Below are positions 24,061 to 34,200 of a DNA stretch of 64,000 nucleotides, piece after piece. The stretch is from positions 1,786,843-1,850,842 of the forward strand of contig NC_052401.1 of NCBI RefSeq assembly GCF_009389715.1. The letters are read 5' to 3'. The position numbers and the translations under genes are program-made. Source of the DNA: Phoenix dactylifera. Its lineage: Eukaryota; Streptophyta; Magnoliopsida; Arecales; Arecaceae. Every line of letters starts with the position of its first letter. Position 1 is the stretch's first letter. The notes beneath the pieces were generated by a model. That model worked only from the letters and a program-made list of their open reading frames with translations. It did no database searches and was not told where the DNA came from.

Positions 24061-26432
24061 TTTCCTTAATTGGTCCTGGAATCGCTATTATTCGAAAGTA
24101 TTCGAGTTTCCCAATTCCTATCAACTCCTTATATGGCTTCTTCAAATCAGAAAAAACTTGCAATCTTCTCCTTCCTTCCCCTGATTAAGCCCTCTTTCTC
24201 TAGAAATATAATCATCGTTTCTTTCGGTGAGTTTTTTTTGTAAGATTATGATGTGGGATTTTTTTTCGAAAGCGTGGGATGCGATCGCTGCGGAATGATA
24301 AGCGAACACGAGGTTGCAATCCTTGATAACATATGATGACAAAGAACTTATTTGAAGCTGATGCTAAATGATTACGTCAAGACTTGATATTTGTATCATG
24401 ATTAAGTTGGGATTGAAGGTTGGCTGGGACTGATGAAAGGGAATGAGTTTAGATGGTGTGTTGTATGAATGAAATCAAAGGGGTAAATGTATCGACTGTA
24501 TAGCAAGAGGGTGATATGAAAACCCAAGTAAGAAATTAGGCATGACATGATGCTATTAGTCTGCAACATTCTGGTGGGATTTAGGAACCTATTTGAAGCT
24601 GCTAAAGTTGAATGATATTGGCATAGTGACCATTAGTCCATCACAATGTGAGGCTGTTATAATTTTTTTTTTTTTGGTTGAGGTAAGTAAGGCTATTAAA
24701 AATCAAAACTGCATACTTGCATGGATATGCAAGAGCAAAACAATGCAGAATGTTGGCATTGGCACGATATGTGCTGACTGGCAAGCCTACACCTGAATCA
24801 TTTGTTCAGCCATATCTCTTTGACGATATTTGATAAACATTATTTACTATGCCGTTCAAATTTCATGTCATTTTGGAAGCAGTGGGTAGGATAGACAACC
24901 CTACATAGATCCAATTTTTGTTCTTCTGGTTGTTGTTATTGTACAGTTTTCATTATATCAAAGTATTTTGGTGTTAATGACTGCAAAAAGTCATGTTATG
25001 TAAATTTAAACAAAGGCGGGCAATGTCCTCTTGTGGTTGGTTGAAAATTTTCTTTCATCAGTTGTTGGGTAATTTTCTCTCATACTGTCATCTAGTGCAT
25101 GGAAAGGTGATCATAGATTGGGGTATGTATGCAGGAAAAGAGTAGGGGGTTCCTTAGGATGTTTAAAAGGTAACGAGATCAAGAATGTTGGAAGAATATG
25201 CAAGGATTCAAGTATCTTGGATTTCCATGCTGAAGGAAAATCAAATGAGATTATTCTTTCCTGAATAAAATATGGATGCTTTTTGGTTATTGAATTGATA
25301 ATTTCTACTCTATATATAATGGGAAAGTCACTATAAATGGCACTGTATCTTTAGTAAAAATGTGGGAAGTCCAGCACATGCTAAACTCCTAGAGCATTTC
25401 ATGAGGCTCCCAATCAACTCCTGCAGTATGTTTTTTTTTTTCCCCTCATGCGCAGAGAACCTGCAGGATTCTAGTCATGAATAACCAGTAAAGACACGCA
25501 TGAAGGCCTTCTGCAGGAGGTTGGAATTTTGGACGTAGAGGGGGTTTAACATGGAATAAATGTAACAGAAAGGTGCAGACCTGGACTGTTCTCCCTTTGC
25601 TTGAGGACAATGGGTATTTGGTTCAGACATAAAATATCTGAACAATATGGGGAGCAGTTCAGTTGCATGCATCACAAATGCATGCGGACTTGGATCAATT
25701 AGCAGGAGAAGTAGAAGTCTCATGACACCTCCAAGGTGTTTAGAAGCCAAAGAAGGCTGTTGCGGAGGCCTACATGATTTAAGTAGCATTCAATGTGTTG
25801 AGTTGTGCCTTGTAAACTCGAACTGCTTTTAGTTAGAAGTTGGCTTGAAAGTTCATATACCGAGAACTAGATTAAGTAGTGCTGATCATGTTTGTGTATA
25901 AGACAAGTGTGAAGCCAAAATTTTGAGGATACTCGGCATTTTCAGGAACCCCTCCACCCCCCCCCCCCCCCCCCCCCCCTCTCTCTCGAAGAGGATAAAT
26001 ATGTTTGTATGTATGTCTGTACTTCTGAAGGGTACAATGGGAGGTAGCTTTTCTAAGCAAATGATGTGGAATGTTAGAAATTTTGTCAAAAGGAAAAAAG
26101 ATGCAGAATGTTAGAAATGGCATATTTATGTGCAGTGTAACATATTACAGTTTTGTGATGGCCCTTGAGGCTTGACTTCCCAGAAGAAAATAGCAGCACC
26201 CCTATTGTGCACCACTCAATTTTGATCAAAGTCTGTTTTAGCATCTAATGTGGCATCTTAATATGCTACTGATTTTTTTTTTCGAAAACAACTTAATGCA
26301 TTCCCTTAAAAGTTCTCTTGCACAGTTTCTCACAAGACTGATCCTTATTTGTGCCTTTGTTTCAGCCTCACAAATCTGATCCTCTGCCTTTTCAGATTCA
26401 GGTGGCACGCAATCAGAATTCTCTGAATTGAC
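24061..26432 (+). promoter_or_regulatory. Probable promoter, 5' leader and leader intron of the 77-aa protein gene
   Basis: A pyrimidine-rich stretch with TCTTCTCCTTCCTTCC (24170-24190) precedes TTTCGGTGAGTTTT (about 24220-24235), a good donor. TTTGTTTCAG ends at about 26365, a good acceptor 67 bases before the ATG at 26433. This suggests a single long leader intron of about 2.1 kb, a common arrangement for small plant housekeeping genes. The interval holds only short, unconvincing reading frames, plus the 23-base C run at 25957. The leader structure is inference from splice-like motifs. Confidence 0.4.
25957..25979. repeat. 23-base homopolymeric C run followed by (CT)n
   Basis: Uninterrupted C from 25957 to 25979, then CTCTCTCTC. 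On the minus strand this is G23, with clear G-quadruplex potential. Length may be inexact, because homopolymers are hard to sequence. Confidence 0.9.
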
Positions 26433-26666
26433 ATGGGGAATAAGCCTGCCAAGCAGGAGCGCGAGGAGATCCTGGTTAAGGTCATGCCTCCATTGGACCG
26501 AGCCTATGGTAGATGGCTTGCTCGTGATGTTCAAAGGCTTCATGGTTTCACCCCAAAGAACCCTCCTGCTATAAAGCCCCCTGACCATTATATTGAATAC
26601 ATGCAGCTTTATGGCTGGCTGGATCTGGACATGGATGACCCAGATCTGGCTCACTTGGTTAAGTAG
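26433..26666 (+). CDS. Conserved small plant protein, 77 aa
   Basis: Single coding exon from ATG 26433 to TAG at 26664-26666. The protein begins MGNKPAKQEREEILVKV, continues LARDVQRLHGFTPKN and ends in a strongly acidic motif, YGWLDLDMDDPDLAHLVK. I recognise this as a small protein conserved across flowering plants with no assigned function. The Pro/charged composition, absence of membrane segments and lack of a signal peptide suggest a soluble protein. An N-terminal MG could in principle be myristoylated, but the following residues (NKPAK) are not an ideal site. The ATG is preceded by a good splice acceptor at about 26365, so the start is well placed. Function unknown. Confidence 0.85.
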   Translation: MGNKPAKQEREEILVKVMPPLDRAYGRWLARDVQRLHGFTPKNPPAIKPPDHYIEYMQLYGWLDLDMDDPDLAHLVK

Positions 26667-27479
26667 GATGTCATTTCCTTTTTGTTTCGAGTGATTATAA
26701 TATAATGGAGGTGTCTAGGCCTGGTAGATCTATTGGTTTTGTCATATATGACAATTTACAGCCTTTAAAATCTGAATGAATTTTGTGGAAGAAGATAGTG
26801 CTATCACTCCCAATACAGTATAAAATGGTGAAATTAGATATGCATTATAGTTCCTGTTTGTACCAGTCTGTTAAATATGGGATTGAGATTGTGTTGATTC
26901 TGCTTGGTCTGTACATTTTAGTATCATGCCATGTTCACTTCCTGGCCAGCTTGCTGACTCTGAGAAACCAATGGAGTTTATTGAGCACAGAACTCAAGAG
27001 AGCCCCAGCTCATGACCAGTAAAGAAACAGGGATGATAGTACTCGGCTCACCCTTACTTACCAGCAGAAGCCAAAAGGCGTTGGATTTATGTATTTGTTT
27101 GAAAGTGATGATCCTGTCATCTGTTTGCAAGCTCCTCATCAGGCTAATCAGGTTTCCATGGTACTTTTAGACTGCAAGAATAATGAGTAATATTGGTGCG
27201 ACAGAGTTGTTTCAGGTGCTCTTCTTTGTTCCTCTTGGATTTAAGGTGATAGCAGAGGTGCAGGGCATCACGACAGGGTTATCAAATTTTAAGAATGCTG
27301 TGATCTCAGAGGGTATTTGGATGTTAGCCAAACTGTGAAGCAAAGAATGCTCACCAACCTTCCCATTTAGAATAAGATATCCACTTCTCAACTACTACCT
27401 GGAAAACCAATTCGTCCATCTAAAACTTGAGCATAGGCAGAATGTTGTACCTGTGGGCCTGTTGCAGGTCTTGAAACTT
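26667..27479. other. 3' flank of the 77-aa gene, no further gene
   Basis: Presumed 3' untranslated region followed by unremarkable sequence. Open frames are short and have no recognisable domain. Confidence 0.45.
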
Positions 27480-28265
27480 GTTATCACTTTGACCTAAAGT
27501 CAGCTCCACTTCGGAACTCTGTTAAAAGCTCCACCAACTTCAGATATTCGCCGACTTTTTCGACCAAGCTCTGAACGCCTCCAGACATTCGCCGACCCAC
27601 CCCGACGAAGCTCGAGGTGCCTACCCCAGCAGTACGCCCCGATCCTCGAGCTCGGGGCGCTCCACCGAGCACGCCTCGGAACTCGAGAAGCCAAGCTACT
27701 CCCAGCACCGCCAAGCTGATCTCGTCAAATACATGACGCGACTACTTAACGAGCTCAGCCTCGCCAACGACCGCACCCATGTGTAGGCCTATGCCCACTT
27801 ACGTGGCCGTACTTCACAACACTACCGTATCACGTCTCCATAATCGGCCTTCAGCAGTCAGACGGCACCTTAACTACTCCGACCATACCCTGTCGTGACT
27901 GTCAACATCCTATAGTTCTCAAGAATAGGCGGTACTGCACGCCACCAACTAGCCTAAGCTGCGCGTCATCCGGCTCAGAGCCACGCCCCCTCATGATGAG
28001 GGCTGACAGTGCCTCTGCCACTGGGCCACTCCACCGAGACTATAAATAACTCGATCAGGTAACTTTTAAGAAACTTTTGGTTGGACCAAATTTACCCCAC
28101 TCTAACTTGAACGTCGGAGGCCCCTCATCGGAAACACCGGTGAGGCTTTGTGCAGGTCCGTGGCCGTCGCGCAGGAGGTGGCTCCTGTCTTCCCTTTTCA
28201 ACCACCGGCGGCTTCCTCGACTCCACCGGCGTGGTCACTCTTGGGCCAAATTTGAACCACAACAA
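27480..28265 (+). mobile_element. Probable solo LTR of a Ty3/gypsy-type retrotransposon
   Basis: A GC-rich island of about 790 bases with sharp edges in AT-rich DNA. It contains a TATA box (GACTATAAATAACTCG, about 28039-28054), then TCTAACTTGAACGTCGGAGG (about 28099), the R/U5-type motif familiar from large monocot gypsy LTRs, followed by CACCGGTGAGGCTTTGTGCA. Short internal duplications (ATTCGCCGAC twice near 27546 and 27587) are typical of U3. No reverse transcriptase or gag frame adjoins it, so it appears to be a solo LTR. Exact TG...CA ends and target duplication could not be fixed. Confidence 0.6.
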
Positions 28266-28640
28266 TACCGATAGCAATTACATGCCCAATTTAGCCATAT
28301 GGAAGTTGGTAATGTATTTTCATGGCTGTTAACATGCATCTTAACTCGCATTAGAAAATCAAATCTCAATGAGCTGGGCGAGATTATTCCCTCCCTTTCC
28401 TCAGAGATTTTTTTTAAAAACAACATGAACTGATCAGTTCCAATTTCAATAAACTAGTGTTAATAAAAGTTTTCAAGTATGAGAGACAAGATACTCGACA
28501 AGGATGCTCTTCGAGAAATTATATGTCTTAAGAAGGCTGGTCTTGATATATTGTGATATAAGTGTTACGAATTCAAAATATAAGAATAACCTTGATAAAA
28601 TTGCATACATTTGGTTCATTCTTATAGTGCATTGAGACAA
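28266..28640. other. Spacer, no gene seen
   Basis: AT-rich sequence between the LTR and the MITE-like element. Nothing recognised. Confidence 0.4.
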
Positions 28641-28649
28641 TTTTTTTTT

Positions 28650-28950
28650 AGAGTTTTTTTTTACGAATACCTTTCTAAAAATTTAAATTTGCATAAATAT
28701 CCTTTTAAAATTTATATTTATTTTTGTATCTTCATAAAATACTATTTTTGCACAAATGCTCCTAATATAATGGTTCTTCTAACACCGTTAATAAAAACCA
28801 TATGTATTTTAATTAAAAATAAAATAAAATTTTGAAATTACTTTTTTGCCCTCCATTAAATGTTTTTTTTGGGCACATCTACCCATTAACAATATTTTAG
28901 TCATTATATCAATTTTAGAAGGATATTCATGTAAAATTAGATATAAACTT
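28650..28950 (+). mobile_element. MITE-like element, copy 1 (related to 45066-45508)
   Basis: The sequence ATACCTTTCTAAA, TTTGCATAAATATCC, CACAAATGCTCCTAATATAA, GTTCTTCTAACACCGTTAA and AATTAAAAATAAAATAAA occurs in the same order as in the 45 kb fold-back element. The right-hand arm is more decayed here (TCAATTTTAGAAGGATATTCATG). Two related copies in one window argue for a dispersed non-autonomous DNA element. Superfamily not assignable. Confidence 0.55.
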
Positions 28951-29085
28951 ATTTTTTTATACCTATATATTTCAAAAGATCTGTGCTCAAACTATTGGGA
29001 TATAATGCAAAATTAGGTATAAACTTATTTTTTTATACCCACATATTTCAAAAGACCTGTGCTCAAAGTATTGGGATATAATTGC
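28933..29085. repeat. Tandem duplication, 76-base period
   Basis: AAAATTAGATATAAACTTAT at 28933 and AAAATTAGGTATAAACTTAT at 29009 start two copies. Both continue through TTTTTTATACC, ATATTTCAAAAGA, CTGTGCTCAAA and ATTGGGATATAAT. Only a few substitutions separate them. Confidence 0.85.
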
Positions 29086-29089
29086 AACC

Positions 29090-29375
29090 GACCAGGTGAC
29101 TCGTGGTGGCTGTTGGAGGCGAAACAGCGACACCAGTTACTTTACGGAGAGTCGCTGTCACATGTCTCGACTCTCGACACGTCGTCGCACCCTTTAGTGG
29201 AAAAGTCTCCCGAAGGCGCTCCTCCCACTCGCAGCCCGCCCGCCAGATCCCACGGCTCTCTCCTCTCGCCCGCTAGGGTTTCTCCCTTGAAAAATCGCGA
29301 GGAGACGAAGGCCAAAAAGCGCGGGCATCGCCGATTCGAACGAGCGTGAGCTGTTCCCACTAGCTCGGGCCGGAC
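29090..29375 (+). other. GC-rich, leader-like island with no attached gene
   Basis: About 285 bases of GC- and CpG-rich sequence containing CGCTAGGGTTTCTCCC, a typical plant gene leader motif. A 96-codon frame (29059-29349) crosses it, but its composition is that of a leader and it matches no family I know. The sequence turns AT-rich abruptly at about 29380. It could be the detached 5' end of a gene, or part of a larger element. Confidence 0.35.
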
Positions 29376-29669
29376 AAACTACGGTGTTAAAAAAATAAAA
29401 AAACATGAAAAAGAAGAAAAAAAACCTTTTCCTTTGTGAGTCTTATATACAGACAAAAACGTTGTATAGCCAACCTTCACGCCCTCCTAAAGTAACGGGC
29501 GTGGCTTGGTGACGTGCATAGACAAGATGATCTCAGCCGTCCGTTTATTAGATTTGGCACTCTGCTAACAATTCTTTGTTGTGTGGGCGACCGGATCAAA
29601 GTCCACAACGACGGCCGTTATAACAATTCAGAACCTCTTACTCTGATTATATATATATATATTAATAAA

Positions 29670-29880
29670 ATGCCAGAATAATAACCAACATTTCGTTGCT
29701 ATTTTGGCCAATAATCATCGATGGTTGTTACCTTTATTGTAATGGTAGATATCTCTGTATAAATTGTTATCATCCATCGTAATGATTAAATTATTTCTAT
29801 ATGCTCAATTTTTTTAAACTAAACATGATAATCAATCATATTTTATCATTATAATAATAAAAATAATACTATTCTGGCAT
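29670..29880. mobile_element. Small MITE with terminal inverted repeats
   Basis: A 211-base AT-rich segment begins ATGCCAGAATAATAA and ends TTATACTATTCTGGCAT-like (AATACTATTCTGGCAT). The ends are inverted repeats over at least 11 bases (ATGCCAGAATA). No coding capacity. A clear target duplication was not seen. Confidence 0.55.
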
Positions 29881-30149
29881 ATTTCTTATATTTTCTATTA
29901 TTAAAATTATTTTTAGATAATATACAAGTTTAAATCTCACAATAATATTTTGTCCGATAAACAATGCAAATGCTAAGTTACCTAGTAGTGACTATCATAC
30001 CCAGTATACATTATTAGGTCTGTCATAGTGTAGTTGGATTAGGAAATAGTAGTTAGATAAAAGCTATTATTTAAGTATCTCTTATTAGTTGTCATTCGAC
30101 AAAGTATAATGACACGTTGAGAATGAAAAAGATTCAATTAACAATTTTT

Positions 30150-30500
30150 TGTTATTCATCCACCTGCATAGATCTCAAAGCACGCTATTATTCTACTTGC
30201 ATTGATGTCTAAATGCTTCATTCTCTATCATTCATTAACTTGTGTAGATCTCAAAACACTCCATTGTCATTCATTTACCTATATAGATTTAAAAGCACTC
30301 TATCCTCCATCATCCATCTATCTGTACAAATCTCAAAGTACTATATTCTTTCATCCATCCATCTACATAGATTTCAAAATACTTTATCCTTTGTCATTCA
30401 TAAATCTATATAAATCTTAAAATACCTCATCCTCTATCATTCATTTACCTGCACATATATTAAAACACTTTGCCCTTTATAATTCATCTACGTGCACTTC
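30150..30500. repeat. Degenerate minisatellite, about seven units of 45-50 bases
   Basis: Repeating theme CATTCATYYACCTRCATAGA, then TYTCAAARCAC, then TATCCTYTRT, with many substitutions and small indels. Units start near 30152, 30186, 30226, 30272, 30320, 30353, 30396 and 30440. Confidence 0.7.
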
Positions 30501-30503
30501 TTT

Positions 30504-31214
30504 TTAATTTACACTAAAACAAAAGTTCATCGCTAAGTTGGTAGAAAAGATAGCTCTAGAATTTTTCAAAAATTTAGTTTTCAGATGATCCCCATGTAAT
30601 AACATTTCATAACAAAGATAGACAGTTGGTCTATATTGTAACGAATTTGAAGTTTTGATGGCTAATTCACACTTTTTAAACTTTTGGTATCCTAGTATAA
30701 ATGGCTCAAATTTGGAGGGGTGTATATGTAATTTTTCTTTCACAGTTATAACAGCTAAGGGCCGTTATTTTAACTAACGAGCGTCGCTGACCGGTGACGT
30801 CAATACAAGTTTTTGCCCCTGTATAATAACCACAGGGGAGGATTTCTTGGCAATTTCTTATATTCTTCTTGTTTTATTTCTATATTTTCCTTTTTAATTT
30901 CACTCAACTCACGCCTTCCCTCCATATCTATCCGAAGTCCAGGCTATAATTTCCCTCGTTTTCTGCTCTCCGCTTTTTTAACCCTCCCTCTCCGCCCCAG
31001 ATCCCAAATCCCCCAAGCCCTAGCCCCCGCGGCCCCTCTTGCCGGCGACCCCCCGCCGGCGGCCACCTCAACCCCTCGATCTTGGCCCCGATCCGCCACG
31101 CCCTCCGATCCCCTCCTTGAATCGGGGGTCTTTTTCTCGGCTTTCGCCTCCAGTACCAATCTGTGTACGTTTCGGCATCCGTTTCATCGGATTTCGTCTC
31201 CCGCGGTGGGCTCG
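30504..31214 (+). promoter_or_regulatory. Promoter and 5' leader of the E2F gene
   Basis: Upstream of the E2F ATG, TGTATAATAACC at about 30818 is a plausible TATA element. A CCGGTGACGTCAAT element at 30790-30803 contains the palindromic TGACGTCA core of bZIP sites. From about 30900 the sequence becomes pyrimidine- and GC-rich, as in a leader. The frame of the E2F ATG stays open upstream to 30813 by chance of composition. Confidence 0.45.
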
Positions 31215-34200
31215 ATGTCTGGCGGCCGGGCAGCGGGGAACCGGTCGGCACAGCAGCAGGCCGGGCAGATCTTCCGGCCGCTGAAGCGCCACCCGCTGTT
31301 CCCCTCGGCGAAGCCGCCGTTCGTGGCACCCGATGAGTACCACCAGTTCTCCGCCGCTGACGGCTACCGGATCACCCCCGATGATGTCTCCGATGCCCTA
31401 GTTATTAAGACACCCGTGAGTTTCATGTGGAGGTTTGTTCATTTTGTTCTATGTTCGAGATGGAAACGATAAATCCACTGCTTGAGTGTTCTGATCGTGC
31501 TTTTAGTGCTCTTGATGCTATTCCCCCGTTCTGTTTCATCTAATACTAAAATTAGCTGTTTTCCTGATATATTTCTTGTTTTTCAGAAAATTAGAGTGGT
31601 CGAATTGGTGCAGAAGTGTTGTACTGTGCTGTATTGAGGTTTCTTGCTTTTATAGATCCGTGCTATTTTCTGTTGCTGCTGCAAATGGAGTTGGTTATTT
31701 GGGAACGTTAACCACTGAAGCTATAGATGTTACTCTTTATAGTTGTTGCATTGAAGCAGTAAATAGTTGATTTGATCATTTTGATTTTCTTCGTTCAGAG
31801 GTAAATTGCCATTTTTTGAGAGTATGGATGATAGCTGGAGCAATTAGTGTATGCTACTTGTGTTTTGAGGTGCTGTCGTAAAGCTTGAAGGTTAAGCTCG
31901 CATTGAAATCGGTGGAGCTTTCTGTAGAAAGTTTACGTGCTGCTTGATCTGAAATTCACTTCCAAGTTCTCTATTTATGATCGTTTTATGATATCTACAT
32001 CTTTTGAAAGAACTGCAAATTTTGTAAATTATCTTAGAACGAATGTTTAAAGTATTAAGAGGGATGAGCATCGCTGTGGGTGATATACCGACAAGAACAG
32101 CTGTGATTCTATGCTCAATCAAACAACAATATCACATATTTCTGCCACTTTGCGAGGAGCATGTGCAAGAGAAAGCCTAAAGATCCCCCTAGATTTATCT
32201 AGAATTTTCTTGCATCTTGCGGATGTTGTATTAGTGCGTTTTTGATTTTATAAACTCAAACAGCTGTAAGGCTTTAATTAATCTGTGGATTCAATGCTGC
32301 ATCAATTCATTATTTAGATGCAGAATGTGCTGATTTCTTTCTCTTTTTAAGTGGGAGTGAGACAGAGAGAGATGTATGTTGTCATTTTGTGACTGAACAC
32401 TGGAAAATTGCTTGATTAGGTAGCAAAGTGGGGATCTTTTGGATAGTTGGCTTAGCAATAATTGTGTCTGGCAAATTGCCGAAGCTTGAAAGCCCAGCCA
32501 ATCGAGGATGAAGTGATGGACATAAACATGTGGTTTTTTCATGTTAAATGATATACGCTTGATCGATTTTAAGAAGAGGAGCTTAGATAGTTTCAGAGAG
32601 TCTTAAGGATAATGGCTTAGTGTTGCATGGAAATTTTGGGAAAAGAACAAGTAAGTTTTCATTCATGAAGCATATGACTAGCTAAAAATGATTGCTTTGA
32701 TCTTGAAAAGATGGAGCAAAACTCACTGGTTGTAGTTATGGCCTTTGCAATGAGTTACTCATTTTGATTTGATATGTTGCTCAAATACTTGCTACATTTA
32801 ATCCTTTTCTTGTTTTGATCATCCGTGAATGCTTAAAGAGTTTAACTCATACCTAATCAATTTTAACTAGTGGTTAGTAGTTATCTACCGATGGTCAATT
32901 AGCATTATCAGAGTTTGCCAAAATTTGGTATCAGATTTCCATTCGGTCCTGTATACTTTTCCTACATCAAATATGATTCTAGTGTGGGGTCCCATCTGTT
33001 GAGGTAAATTCACCAGATGAATGCCTTTTGTTATACTGAAATTTTTGTCATGAATATGATGTCCAATCATGACAAGCACCTACTTCTCTCTTTCCATCTT
33101 CTCCATCTTTTCCCTTTGCCTCTATTTAGTGCCTTCTTCTTAGCAATTGTTCCCAATAACACCTCTCTCCTGCTTCCACTCTCAACTCCATGCCCCTCTT
33201 GTTCTTTATTTACTACTTTTGGATTGCAATGCTCACTGTGCTGATTATCTGAAATCTTCTTTTGTATCATGTTTGACATGGTGGAACATGCAAGCACCAA
33301 AGTACATTTTACAGTATTGGCATATTGTGGTATTTTGTTATCTTATGCTGTGGCTATATCTGATCCTCTGCGCCACTGATTTCATGCAGAAGTTTATAGA
33401 TGGTCAAACTAGAAGCATAATGGGTGGATTTAACACTAATAAATGGAGTAATTCTGAACAGGAAAAACTTAAAGGTCAAAATGTTTTTGAGGAAAAGCTT
33501 GGATTAACATGTGGATAATGGGAAAGATAAGAAAAAGGTTAGCACAAAAGGTAAGAAAATTTAAGAGAGAAAGGGAACACAAAGGCTGTTGATAAGGGAA
33601 CTATTTATTATACCAGCCCTTTTTGTCAAAGTGCAACAGAGAGGCAAAAGACATAGTAGATGACTGGTACGTGCTCGAAATGGAGAGATGGTGGAATGGA
33701 AGAGAGTGCAAAAAGAAATATAAGGCAACTGAAATCACTGTTTGTTGTCAAAATTGCATGGTAGCCAACCAGGCTTGGGGTGATGACTTCCATATGTTAT
33801 GGAGGAGAATGGGAGAAGATTCTATGCAGAATGGAGAATAAAGATCAACCCTGTGTCCCTATTGTTGAATTGGTGCATCAATGGACATCACTCTGATTGA
33901 AGTTAGGGACTGGTTTCATTTGTGTTGAACAGCTGAATGTACATTCTTTCTATTTGTTCACTGTTTTGGTTGTTTACTGTTTTTATGGTTTCATTGCTTA
34001 AGTTGATAGCTTAAATTTCTTGTGCATCAACAACTCTTGCATTAGTTATCATGCTTGCCGCCTCCGCGTGCTCTATCATGTAGCAAATGTAAAACAAAAG
34101 TTGATAGTTGCACTGTTGTTGCCTAATTCTTTTATTGTATCCATTTATCATATCATGTGGGCATGTCATTCTTTGTTTGTGTAATTTGGGATCCCATCAT

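Noticed and set aside
25475-26123. Frames of 60-104 codons around the C homopolymer
   Set aside because: Poly-Gly or poly-Pro from the homopolymer, no conserved sequence.
30813-31214. In-frame N-terminal extension of E2F from an ATG at 30813
   Set aside because: It covers the likely TATA box and pyrimidine-rich leader, has low-complexity composition, and family proteins start near MSGG.
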